A stretch of 64,000 bases of DNA from Rotaria macrura (taxonomy: Eukaryota; Rotifera; Eurotatoria; Philodinida; Philodinidae). Of this stretch, positions 21,001 through 31,871 are shown one piece after another (position 1 is the first letter of the stretch; every line of letters begins with the position of its first letter). The notes beneath the pieces are model-generated. The model was given only the letters and a program-made list of their open reading frames with translations. It did no database searches and was not told the DNA's origin. The position numbers and the translations under genes were made by a program. The DNA is taken from contig OENT01000784.1 of assembly GCA_900239685.1 (NCBI GenBank), forward strand, positions 1 through 64,000, in the 5' to 3' direction.

Positions 21001-22543
21001 TTAACCATACTCATGATATTTGTATAGTGTGGTCATTTTAACCAGACTCTCGACATTCATGTTAATAAGTTCATCAGTGTTCATCTGTGGAACGCAAATA
21101 CATGACATGCATTAATAATGCATCAAATGCCTATGTAAATGTATTCAATCATTTTACTAGATAGAATAAAATTTTCATATTTTTAAATTCTATTCTCACA
21201 CTTGTACAAATATGCGATCGCGGTACGATTTATCTTCCACAACATATTCGATAGATATTCTCCATTCAGTGTATATAGATGAATTAATAAAACGTAGAGC
21301 GCACGTTCAATAAAAGAAAATTCTTACTTGCTCACAGTTCGTATGATCCATACCGTCGTACTCTTTAAACATATATTTTTTAAAACCCATGGATTTCAAC
21401 TTTATTTCACTCAATTGACCATGATTGATTCTTATGATTGCATCATTATTACCTATAAAGCATAATGAAGAATATTTTCCGAATACTAAATTATTTTCTG
21501 TGTCTAATGTACCATGACAATGAAGAATTGGTAAATTCAGTTTTTTATCGCCAGCTATCAGAGCCTAGAAGAAACTCTTATGTATTTAATTGGCGTTGAA
21601 CAAAATACGAACTTGTGGAAAAGAAGTTAATAGCGGAAGCCATGTTGAAAGAGCTAATACACCGCCTAGTATATGAGAAGATGTCAATGCTGAAAAAGAA
21701 TCAATAGCATAAAATAGAGATCCAATGATTAAGTTCATACCAGTGTGCAGAGCTACTGCACCACCCCTAAAATCATCGAACAAAAGAAATGAAAAGAAAA
21801 GAGAGAATGGATTTTTTTTTGTCACATTGAAAATCCGCCGATCATCTAGAGCGAAGCGTCAAAAAATAGACCAGTTAAGTAGGTCTTTTATTTACTTACT
21901 ATGCGTTCTGATGGAATTCCGTTGTTTATTTCATCTTCAACAAAACTATTCACTAGCCATCAGAGAATGAATTCAATCTTAGATTTATGACAAAGAAAAT
22001 ATCTTACAGAGTTGTGATGCTTTTTCAATACTTTCTTGATCTTCTTTACTTTCTTTATCAAAACCGTTCACGTCAAACCCTATGTAAATTATTTACTACA
22101 CTCAATACACTATATATATATATATAAATAGATATGTATATAGTTAGTTACAGCTAGTCATTGGTGCCCCATTATTTTTCGATATTTTCATAATTGACCT
22201 AGACAAAAAATCGAAATGAACTACTAAACAGACATTCTTTCCATTGCTGCCTATGTTTACGCTGTTGGAAAAACGAATTTAACATATCGTAGAGTATTTG
22301 GAATATCAAACATATTGAATTCGTCGAACCAAGTTTTTCTAAATATCAGTCAATGAATTTAAATATATAGTAGAAACTTTTATCTCATACCCAACATCAT
22401 CTAAACCGTGCAAGAAGAAAATCTACAAAAATCACAAAGAATAAATGCAACATTTTTTAAGAACAAAAACGAATTGGAGAATGTACGATATTTACAGTAG
22501 CTGTGTGTTGTTCACTTGCAGGAATAATCAAAGGCTCAGTCAT
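21001..22543 (-). CDS. Acyl-protein thioesterase / LYPLA-like hydrolase (paralogue 2)
   Basis: Tandem paralogue of the 17862-19727 gene. Exons: 22543-22496, 22422-22391, 22338-22261, 22198-22152, 22079-22008, 21952-21900, 21845-21826, 21766-21741, 21689-21613, 21564-21513, 21452-21328 and, less certainly, 21084-21001. The ten middle exons match those of paralogue 1 in length to the base. Family landmarks are FFLHGLDDVG, FVFPTA, GAPMTS, IGGFSMGGA (Ser), HGNNDAII (Asp) and GMDHTNC (His), so the triad is kept. HTNC replaces the usual HSSC, and the last exon does not resemble the family C-terminus. I start at MTEPLIIP; a CTAG acceptor near 22595 leaves room for an upstream coding exon. The product is at least 237 aa. 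Confidence 0.82.
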
Positions 22544-22599
22544 ATTCGTCGACAAGTTATTTTTCCTTGGCTGATTATGATTGATGTTCTCTAGGCGAA

Positions 22600-25510
22600 T
22601 TAAAAAGAAAACTTTTTCATGCAAAACATCCACCCATCAAGTTTCTCATTTAAAAGAATCAAAAATAACATGGAGAAAGAACAAAAAAAGATGTGTAACA
22701 ACGCCTGTGATGAACAGTGTAGTAGAAATTAACAAAATATAAGGCAAAATATGCAAATATAACAAATAAAAGTGTCAATTTATGTTTTGTCGGCAAATGT
22801 TACCCGATGACAATAATTACTTCTTTCAACTTCTAAAAATGCATAGAAAAAAACATAACTATATATATTCATACAAATAAAACTAAATAAAAGCGTTCAC
22901 AATCGTTACTTTTCTTGTTAGCCTTCTTCTCTATTCTATGATATGCATAGAAATTCATTCTAGTTCGAGTTGATTGATAGATTCATCGACATCTCATATA
23001 TCCAATAAATGTCTGGTTTAAAATAAAATCTAGTACTTATTAACATTCAATAAATAACAAACAAATTTTTTTTTTGCTTATTATTCTATCAATCGTTGAA
23101 TATGTACATCAAAATAAGTATCGATCCAACAATGCATCTCATTATTAAGATATAACAACACTTCATTATGTATTATCTCTTAGTTTTGCATGAATAAATC
23201 TATGTAACATCGAAAAACCTGAATTTACTGGATCAACGCTTCATTGATCTTGTTCAATACTGTTTCTCGCTCGGATCTTTTGTTTATGTCAATCGATTTA
23301 ATTGAATATTACAGTCAACCGTAAAATTCTTAATTTTACAAGAAAATATATAGGATGCATCGGATTCGTCGTTCGATTTCATTTACATATACGAAGAATT
23401 AAAGTCGACAATAAGAATCGCATCTTCGAAAAACAAATCTATCATAACAGTAAAATTTAGTTGAAAAAGATGTTTTGCTAAATCAATATCAATTCCGAAT
23501 TCATCAACTATCATTATTTTTCTCTTCACTAATTTACTCCCGTCTAGTATAAAAAAATACATTAATATTATGACTGACTATGTAAAGAGTAGAAATACAA
23601 GTCAAAAACATTATTATTAATAAAAAAAACCTCAACTGAATTAAAGAAATACACAAAAGACAATAGTTCGTATTTGATCATAAATAGATGTTTGATAGCA
23701 AAGCTGCAGAAAGTAGTTTCCTATAAGAAATTAGAACACAAATGCATAGCTATACTCATTTTATGCATTGAAAGGAAAATCATATCAAAATAATTATCGT
23801 TATTGATCGTTCATAACTAGAAACAGCTTTTATTATCAAACGTAATTCTTAATAATAATTAAATGAAAAAACAAGCTGTCTCTATAGGTGCCATCAATAA
23901 ATTAATCGAAGATGTTATAGACGAAGAACGTCATTTTCATGATACTAAAAAGGAAATAGTTCTTTATTTGAATTCCCATGTGAAAAACATCCCCTTAAGG
24001 CAAATAACTCTCTAAAACTTTGTCAAACAAAAATCATTTCCGAGAACTTACATTTGTAAGTGCACACATATATCTATTCGATGTTGCTCTATCATATCTC
24101 TTTAAAAAAATACTTATACTCTCTTTACTTGATGGTTTAATTATTTTGTCTTCTTCTATCATTCGAACTCAATTTATTTGTGCTATTAAACTTCAATTAG
24201 CTATGCATGGCCAAAAAACATATTTTTTAATTTCTATATTCTATATTTTTACGATACAATGAAAAACTGATTTGTTTTACCATCAGCTAAAATACAGCTT
24301 AAAGAAATACATGATATTTTTTACTCATGTGATAAACAATAAAATTGACCTAGGATAGAGTACTGAACGAAGAAAGCTATTTCAAGAGAACTGCAACACT
24401 TCTGCAAGCACGAGGCATTTTCAGTACTAGAAGAAATGACGATGAATAAATATGAAAATTGATTGGTTGATTAACTTCGTACGAATATGAACAGCCACTA
24501 TGTCAACTTGAGTTGTCACGCGAATATAGTTAAAGAGAGACGAATGCACAATGCATGCTGTCATTTGAAAGTTTTTCAGAAATTTTCAAAGTACCAACAA
24601 GAATAATTAATATTTTAAATATTTCTCTATTCATCATGTGTGTGAATCCGAATGCTTTTTATAATTTTCTCTTTATTCCAATTGTTTTCCCGTACAATCT
24701 AGAATGATTTCAGCTTGCATTTCTCATTAAACTCAACGGATTTAATATTTTTGGCATAGCTCCTTGCCTATTTTATGTTATGCTAAAACTGAGTACATAG
24801 AACTGTAGCTCATACGATATTGAAAGATCGATCAATCATTCTTTATGAAAGCTACTCATAGCAATTTATGGGTAATCAATCATTTCTTATTGGATTACGA
24901 ATCATAGAAAAATGAATATTCAATAGCAAAAAACCAAAGAGACCTTTTCCGAATAAATTGTAAATTTTCGACTTTCTTTCTAAAGGTTTTATTGATACTG
25001 AAAAATCTCATTCTTATTTCGTTATTATCTAGAGAAAGATGATATTATCTAGCCCTAGAACATGAACAACTTGATTAATTATTACTTACACTAATTATAC
25101 TTTAATTAACTAAATACTTGAGTACTTGTTTTATTGTTTATTTCTTCATTTTCTTAAATTTAATATTTATGTTCCTTTGTAGGAATACTTTCTGGGATAG
25201 GCAATTTCTTTAAAGTATCCTGTGGTGATAATGATAAATACTAAAAAACTAAGCAACAAAAAGATGATTTAAATTACAATAAAAACTATTGAAAAATGAA
25301 ATGAACATACGATAGCATGCGATGCTTATCTATATGTGACACAGAAATATTCCATTTTATTAGGTGTGTAAGTATAAGATCCAAAAATATCGAATCGAAC
25401 AGAACTTTTGTTTCAGACAGTGTAACATTTGATTGGCTATGTTTTAAACGAATGGAGAACCTCTCATGTTTTATGTCTTATATATATATATTCAATCAAT
25501 TAGTTAGCAG
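22600..25510. other. Intergenic, ~2.9 kb
   Basis: Divergent promoter space between the minus-strand thioesterase and the plus-strand CCDC115-like gene. A short TA tract occurs near 22110, just left of this stretch. Open frames here (for example 24020-24262) are hydrophobic low-complexity translations without support. Confidence 0.45.
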
Positions 25511-25529
25511 TTTCTATTTCTATTTTAAC

Positions 25530-26000
25530 ATGGATTCTCTCTGCGAACAAATTGATAAATTAACAACGGACTATCTTGAAGAGTTTGGACACTTACTTGC
25601 TTGTAAGCAATTAATTGATGACACGATAAAACAAGGATATTTTAATATTTCACGAGCTCGTGTTATAATGGGTGTTAACAATCTTTCACGTTTGCAATAT
25701 TCGGAAAAAGATCCCATGATAGCTTCGACAAAAATATTAATTGAATCATCGCCATTTCATATTGAAAAACACGTTGATAAAGAACATTGTGATGATGCAT
25801 TAAAATGGTTTGGTTTATTGAGTCCGATGGCATTGAAACAAAGTCAAAAATGTTTTCAACAGACGATTGACCTAGTCTTGGAAGCTTGCCAACGCCAAGA
25901 AAAGATTTCACAATTAAAATGTCAAATTGAACAATTATTGAAAGAAAAGAACATTTTTTTACAGAAGGAGAACTTTAATGAAAATAAAAGCGATGAATAA
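25530..26000 (+). CDS. CCDC115: CCDC115 / Vma22-like V-ATPase assembly factor
   Basis: A single-exon gene of 156 aa starting MDSLCEQIDKL. The frame is open 71 codons further upstream, but those residues are unlike the family, and a GTTAGCAG acceptor lies just before this ATG. The N-terminal helix (residues ~1-45) leads to ISRARVIMGVNNLSRLQY, matching the family KARYxMG...LQY segment. Near residue 90 comes LKWFGLLSPMALKQSQKCF, equivalent to LNWFGILVPHSLRQAQ in vertebrate CCDC115, followed by a C-terminal coiled coil. The family helps assemble the V0 sector of the V-ATPase in ER/Golgi membranes with TMEM199/Vma12. The next gene begins 34 bp after this stop. Confidence 0.85.
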   Translation: MDSLCEQIDKLTTDYLEEFGHLLACKQLIDDTIKQGYFNISRARVIMGVNNLSRLQYSEKDPMIASTKILIESSPFHIEKHVDKEHCDDALKWFGLLSPMALKQSQKCFQQTIDLVLEACQRQEKISQLKCQIEQLLKEKNIFLQKENFNENKSDE

Positions 26001-26034
26001 ATTCTTTTTGTTTTTAGATAGACTTCTTCTAAAC

Positions 26035-28776
26035 ATGAGTGAACCAAAACGTGTACAAGTTATTCGACCAAATCAAAATATCAGTGAATTTACTTATGTA
26101 CGACATAATAATACTCAAGACTATTCCTATGAAAAAATGTTATTAGATCAAAAAGAATACTATTCAATTGGTTGGAGACGTTTACGTATTCTTCAATCAT
26201 TACCTCTACATGAAAATTGGCCAATTACTCTCGGAAGTGGTCTTGCATCGGTTTCGACCGGAATCATAGGTTAGTCTAGATAAAGCTTTGGATCGTACGA
26301 AGATATTTCTTTTCATATTATACGAACAAGAAAAATCGAAGCATACCTTTCTTTTTGCATTTTCACAAAGCCATGAAATCGATTCATATGACGCATGTAC
26401 AAGAATACTATGTAAATTACTAATTTGTACAATTATGTTGAATTAATAGAATTGATCTTTGCTTTAAAAATTTGACAGATTCCACAGAGATTCTGGAAAC
26501 AAAAAAGAATAAATAGATCAAACGCATGGTATTTATAGGTTCTAGTCGTAACAATTCTAGAATAGACATATTTCTTACGTTGGCTTCCTTATTGAAAATA
26601 ATTTCCCCTGAAGTGAATCTCTGTTTAAGATTTCCCAGAACTCGAAACATTTCTAGTCGCATGCACAAGTACATGCTGTAGGTATGATGTAATGTTACGT
26701 AATAAGAACTATAATTATTTCAACTATAATATTAAGACTAATTAAAAGAAACGTATGCTTGTAGTTTTTTTTTTCGTATATCGTGTTCAAGGTTAATGAC
26801 TCTATTATGTAAGAAGAGCTATTAAGATAAAAGATATGCTAACCACCATAGGAACACATTTTATGTGATTTTTCGATTGGAGTTATATAGAATTAAATTT
26901 TTGATTCAGCTATGCAGACAATATAAAAACTGTTCGAGCGTCTATTAGTTTATTTATTTTTATTTCTTCTCTAATGTATTCGAAGCGTTCGCATTTAAAT
27001 TTGGCTTTGTATAGAAAAAACTACAAAATCTTACTTGTAAAACGTTATTATAAATTTTAAATTCGCCTATCGATCCATGTGAGAGTCAAACTTTTGATTC
27101 TTCAGCTAGTGGTAGAATTCAATTGGTACGATCATGAGAGGAATCAATGAAATAGACTAAAATTAAGTGATGCGTTTGAAATAGTTTTTACATCACATGT
27201 ATAACTCCTTTTATGATTATTGTAAGAGACGAAGTCTCTTTAATATAAATCAATCTATGAAATGATTTATTTTTTGCCTACAACTTGATGAATGAGAACT
27301 AAACTTGTTATGATGTCATTCAAAAAATAGTTCAGTTTTGGAAACAAAATCTTCGTGATTAGTTTTTCTCGTTATTGATTTTAGATCTAAATCGAGAGTA
27401 AGATAATCGATGTGATCAGATAAGATTAATGGATACAACTGAAGACAATCATCGATTTTCTATTGTTTTATTTAGTTTGTTCATAATAATCAATTGGTTT
27501 TTTATTTTTAGTTCAAATAACTAATAGATTGTTACTGAGAGAATTAAGCGTTCTGAGCAATCTAATATTATCATATATTGATATGGTTTCATGAAAATAA
27601 AATGACATTGTATTCGTATGAAATCGAATCGAATTGTATCCTCTGTTTGTAATGATTGTATTAAGTGTGTACAAGGACAATTAGTAATGAGAAAACTTTC
27701 GCGTAGAAAAAGAATTCTCACATGAGAACTCCTGTCTATTTGATTCATCTAATAAATTTCATTTTGCATATATGTAAATCATTTGTACTTCGTAACTTAA
27801 CATTTAAAATCGAAATCCGTTTCATTTCATATTTGTATTTTGAATGTGACATTCATCACAGTTTAAGTTTGCATATCGATGCACATATATTACATCAGAT
27901 ACAAAGATAAAGATGTAGAAAAAGAAAAGATTCGATTAACACAATAGGAGCACACGATAAGAAAAAAATTAAATAGATGTTGCACTCAAGACAAACAACT
28001 AAAGCATATTGTTAATGATAGGAAATAACATTGAGTTAATCTATGTTTCAATCATGTTAATTGCTCGTAGAGAGACAAAATAAAGAAAAAGACTATCCGA
28101 AGAACTTACAATCTTTTTTCATTTTTATTTATAATTAACTTATATCCCTTGATTGATATTTGACTATCAACTATGATATTGAAAATTTTCATGTGTGTAT
28201 CTAGGAGGCATGATAACCCATCGTATGGCACGTAATTTACTACTTCATTTATCATCAAGTATAATCCCAGTAAGTGGTGCTAATTTTCTCATTGTTGCTT
28301 TGTCACATTTAACAAGTTATCATTTACTTGTAACTCGACCAATGTTGTCCGATGATCCGATGTTATGTTACACATGCCTTGAAATACGGACATTTGCTTG
28401 TGGAAGTTTTATACCTTTAACAATAGGAACAAGTTTAGCAGTTGTATCTAATCTTTCTACATGTCTTTTAAATAAGACTATACGTTTACCACAACTTCAA
28501 ATTCAAGCATATCCTGAATGGATACGTTTTTTTCGTAAACATGCTTTTAAAGGAATGTCATATCGTCATTTTTTTGCTTACCCATTAATAAATGGATTTT
28601 TAACATCAATGATATTTCTTGGTCAAAGCTACTATTGGAAAAATAATCTACGACTTCGTTGGAATTCACTTGAAGAACAATATTTAGAGAATAGCAAAGA
28701 ACCTAAAAATCGAAATCAATTATCTGGATCAATTCAAGATTTTTTTACAAAACTTTTCGGAAGTAAAACAAGATGA
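26035..28776 (+). CDS. TMEM126-like mitochondrial membrane protein
   Basis: Two exons, 26035-26269 and 28205-28776, separated by a 1.9-kb GT-AG intron; 268 aa. The start MSEPKRVQV follows an acceptor-like TTTTTGTTTTTAG by 18 nt. Several hydrophobic helices occur (ITLGSGLASVSTGIIGGMI; ANFLIVALSHLTSYHLL; GSFIPLTIGTSLAVVS; FAYPLINGFLTSMIFLG). The pattern LSDDPMLCYTCLEIRTFACG corresponds to the DLDCETCTITRSG region of TMEM126A/B, and PEWIRFFRKHAFKGM to the WIRTSKPVFRKM region. TMEM126 proteins sit in the mitochondrial inner membrane and help assemble complex I. The resemblance is by eye but spans the whole protein. It follows CCDC115 after only 34 bp, suggesting co-transcription. Confidence 0.72.
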
Positions 28777-28882
28777 AACATATTGAATAATTTAGTATGA
28801 TGTTTGCCTTTAACTATAGATCTTTGAGATTGATTAGGAAAAACAAAACCTATGTTTGGTTTATTTCTGTTCTAGATTAAAA

Positions 28883-30928
28883 ATGAAAAAAGAAAAATCA
28901 ACAAACGTACAATCAGGCACAAGTACGTTGACATTATTATTTGTAGCCATTTTTGGTGGTCTTGTTGCCCTATTTCTTCAACCATTGATTCTCGTATTAA
29001 TTTCGCGTCTTGGAATATCCATTCCAACAATATCATCATATCAACAGTCATCAACTGCAAAGAATTTTGAACATGTACCAACAACGACATTTGCATCGAT
29101 TGTCACAACTAAAAAACCGGAGACGACGATGACTTCTACTATAAAATCAATAGTAGATAACAATGATCTAACTATTGATGAAGAACCTATTGTATTGAGC
29201 AACGAACCAGTAACTATAAAAATAACACAATCAACTACGACTACAAAATCAACACCGCCCATAACAAAAACGACAAGAAATGAAAAATTAACGTCAACAA
29301 CGACCACAAAAACAACAACAGTCAAGCCTTTTGTCAATGACGCATCCGAACAATCAACAACAAGTAGCACAAAAAAAGTCGATCTATTAGAAGAAACATC
29401 CCAGCCGGTTAAATTAAAAAAAAGACCACAACAACCAGAAATTATTGATGTTACCGGACGGAATAAGCAAATACCGGATGAAGTTAAAAATTTCAAATCA
29501 TCTAAAATCAGTATGCCTTTTCTATATATTAATATTGGATTGAAATAGGAGAAAAGCAATATCTTTTATTCATTTTCTACTTTGTAAGACATGATAAAAA
29601 CGAAAAAGTTATGGATACCTATTTCAAATTCTAACGGTGGTCACCGTCGTGTGCCACCTATTGCTATTCGTGCTGGCAAAGAGCACAAGAGTAGTATTAA
29701 GTAAAAGAAAAATTAAATCGAAAATTTTGATATCAAAGCTGCTCTGTTCATGATTGTTTACTAAATCTTTTCTCACTTGATTTTTTTAAATTTCAATGGT
29801 ATATGTTAATTTTTAGACATTGGCTATTTGAAGAATTTCTTTCACATGATGAATGTATAAATTTAATCAAAGTTCACAAAGAACATGTAAAAAAAATGAA
29901 AGAAATCGATCCAATCATTTGTTTTGATAGCATTCAAACATTACGGAAACATTTAAAAGATTTAAACCCACAAAAAGAATTTCATGTCACACCCAATGAT
30001 TTTACTATAGGTACAACGAAGATTCTTTTCTTCTTTTCAATAATAATATTTTTTCCTAGGAACAACTTGTATCAATGCAACATTTTCATCCATGTTGAAA
30101 CGATGGGGTTTAAGATGGTCATATTCAACAGCATTTTATCTTGGTGAAAGTACATTTTCAACTGTCCTATCTAATCGAATCGAAGAAGGAACTGCTTTAC
30201 AATCAAGTCATGGTGGAAAATTTCAAATAACATCAACAGAGAAGGGTGTTGGTACGATGATCGAAAGAAAAGTATTTTCAAGTAGGATACATGTCTTTAC
30301 TTGTTAGGTTATAAAGCTCATCATGATTGTACGTTGAATGGATTAAAACAAGACCGATATGCAACATTTTTAGCGTATTTAAATACTGTCATGGCAGGTG
30401 GTGAAACAGAATTTCCAGGTATCATCATCATAACGTGTGTGTAAGGAGAATAAAATAAGAATCAAAGGTTTCTCTTTTCTCAGATTTGGAAATCAAAATA
30501 AAACCAAAAGAGGGTCGTGCTATTGTATGGAACAATATGAATGACGATGGAGAATGTGAAGAAAAAAGTATTCATTCAGCAAATACTGTTGAAGATGAAG
30601 AAGGCAAATATGTTTTGCAACGATGGTAATTATGTTTTAGATTTATCTATTCAAGATTTATGAGTTCATTTCTTTTTCTGATAAAGGTACCATTATGAAA
30701 ATTTCTATTCACTCGGTAAACGTCCACCAGAACCAGATGAACCAGAAAGGCAACCAGGTCAAGTACGTGTATCGTGCGATGAATATGATATGGGAAGTTG
30801 TCGAGCTTATGGTAACAAGAAATCTCGTGTTTTTAAATAGCGTTTAATAGGATCTTTACATCATTATAGATGAATGGAATTATGATCATTTATTAAAATA
30901 TCGCAATGTTAATCATCATCTTGTCTAA
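28883..30928 (+). CDS. Membrane-anchored prolyl 4-hydroxylase-like 2OG-Fe(II) dioxygenase
   Basis: Eight exons (28883-29510, 29589-29700, 29817-30010, 30060-30281, 30308-30418, 30484-30625, 30687-30811, 30870-30928), all GT-AG and in phase, giving 530 aa. A short basic N-terminus is followed by a membrane helix (residues ~15-44) and a Thr/Lys-rich stalk to ~200. A P4Hc domain starts at ~255 (HWLFEEFLSHDECINLIK). Iron ligands are H390 and D392 (AHHDCT) and H453 (SIHSANTV); K464 is placed to bind 2-oxoglutarate. YLNTVMAGGETEFP and KPKEGRAIVWNN are typical P4H segments. Topology suggests a type II ER/Golgi membrane enzyme hydroxylating proline. The join at 29510/29589 is the least certain; ATG at 29591 could be an alternative start. 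The gene begins 106 bp after TMEM126. Confidence 0.85.
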
Positions 30929-30929
30929 A

Positions 30930-31870
30930 ACATACTAATATTTTTTGTTTGCTGTCATTTTTAAATGTCATTCGAAAAATAAAACGAATTCCTTATGTCA
31001 TGAATCAAATCATAGTAGCACATTCGATTGACGTTCTTATTGATCCTGTTGATAATGCTTCATTACCTTGTACATAACCAAATAAAAGAAAAAGAGCGAA
31101 GTATAGATCGAAAATAACTACGTGATAGATGCAAGATAATTTATACACATATTCTTAATTTTGTAAACGAACTGTTTCAAATGATCATGTAGTATGAGAG
31201 AACATGTACATGTACATATACAAATAAACAAAAGACAAATTGATTGGAGTGTTGTAACAAGTCTCTTGTTTTTAATGGTATGATAAGTATCGTTTCTCCT
31301 TCTCAAACAATACTGTATTCTGCGAATAATTCAACGATTGGGATCGAAAAACGCCCACTAGCTACGCTGACAAGTGATATTTACGTTACTTTCACGTCTA
31401 TTACTCAAGAAGTAAATGTTGTCACCGATTTTTTTTTCTTCTCTTCGGCTCGTTCTTTATTAAGAATACGTACAGAGTATATCTAAATGCAAAAAAAAAA
31501 AAGAAAACCATAATGAAAGAGAAAGGGAAAAAACGAGTTGCATTTAGAAAAGAGCTGAAAGGAAGAGGCATAGTATTTTTCGTCTTTGTCTCTTTTCCCT
31601 TCTCTCTTCTCATTGACACCGATGAATAAGTCACAAATAGTAGAAAAAAAAAAGAATAACAACTAATCTATTAACTTTTATTGTACTTGGTACTGTATTT
31701 CTTCTCTCTTTCCTTTCAACCGATAATATCTTTACCTTTATAACTTCGTTGAACGAAAGATACAAGTCGAGCTGTGTACATCTTTTGTTGTCATACGAGA
31801 GTTATTACGTTTTTGTTCTCTAATTTTATATTAGTGCATTCGCAGAGATAAAAAGAACCACAAATCAAAC
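30930..31870. other. Intergenic before the stereocilin-like gene
   Basis: AATAAA at about 30978 is a likely poly(A) signal for the dioxygenase gene. The rest would be promoter and 5'UTR of the next gene; no distinct element was seen beyond poly-A tracts. Confidence 0.45.
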
Positions 31871-31871
31871 T

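Noticed and set aside
25317-25529. Upstream 71-codon extension of the CCDC115 frame
   Set aside because: Composition is unlike the family, and an acceptor site directly precedes the internal ATG that matches the family N-terminus.
29041-29559. 172-codon open frame on the minus strand
   Set aside because: It is the antisense of the Thr/Lys-rich stalk of the dioxygenase gene; its valine-rich, repetitive content is a by-product of ACA/ACG repeats.
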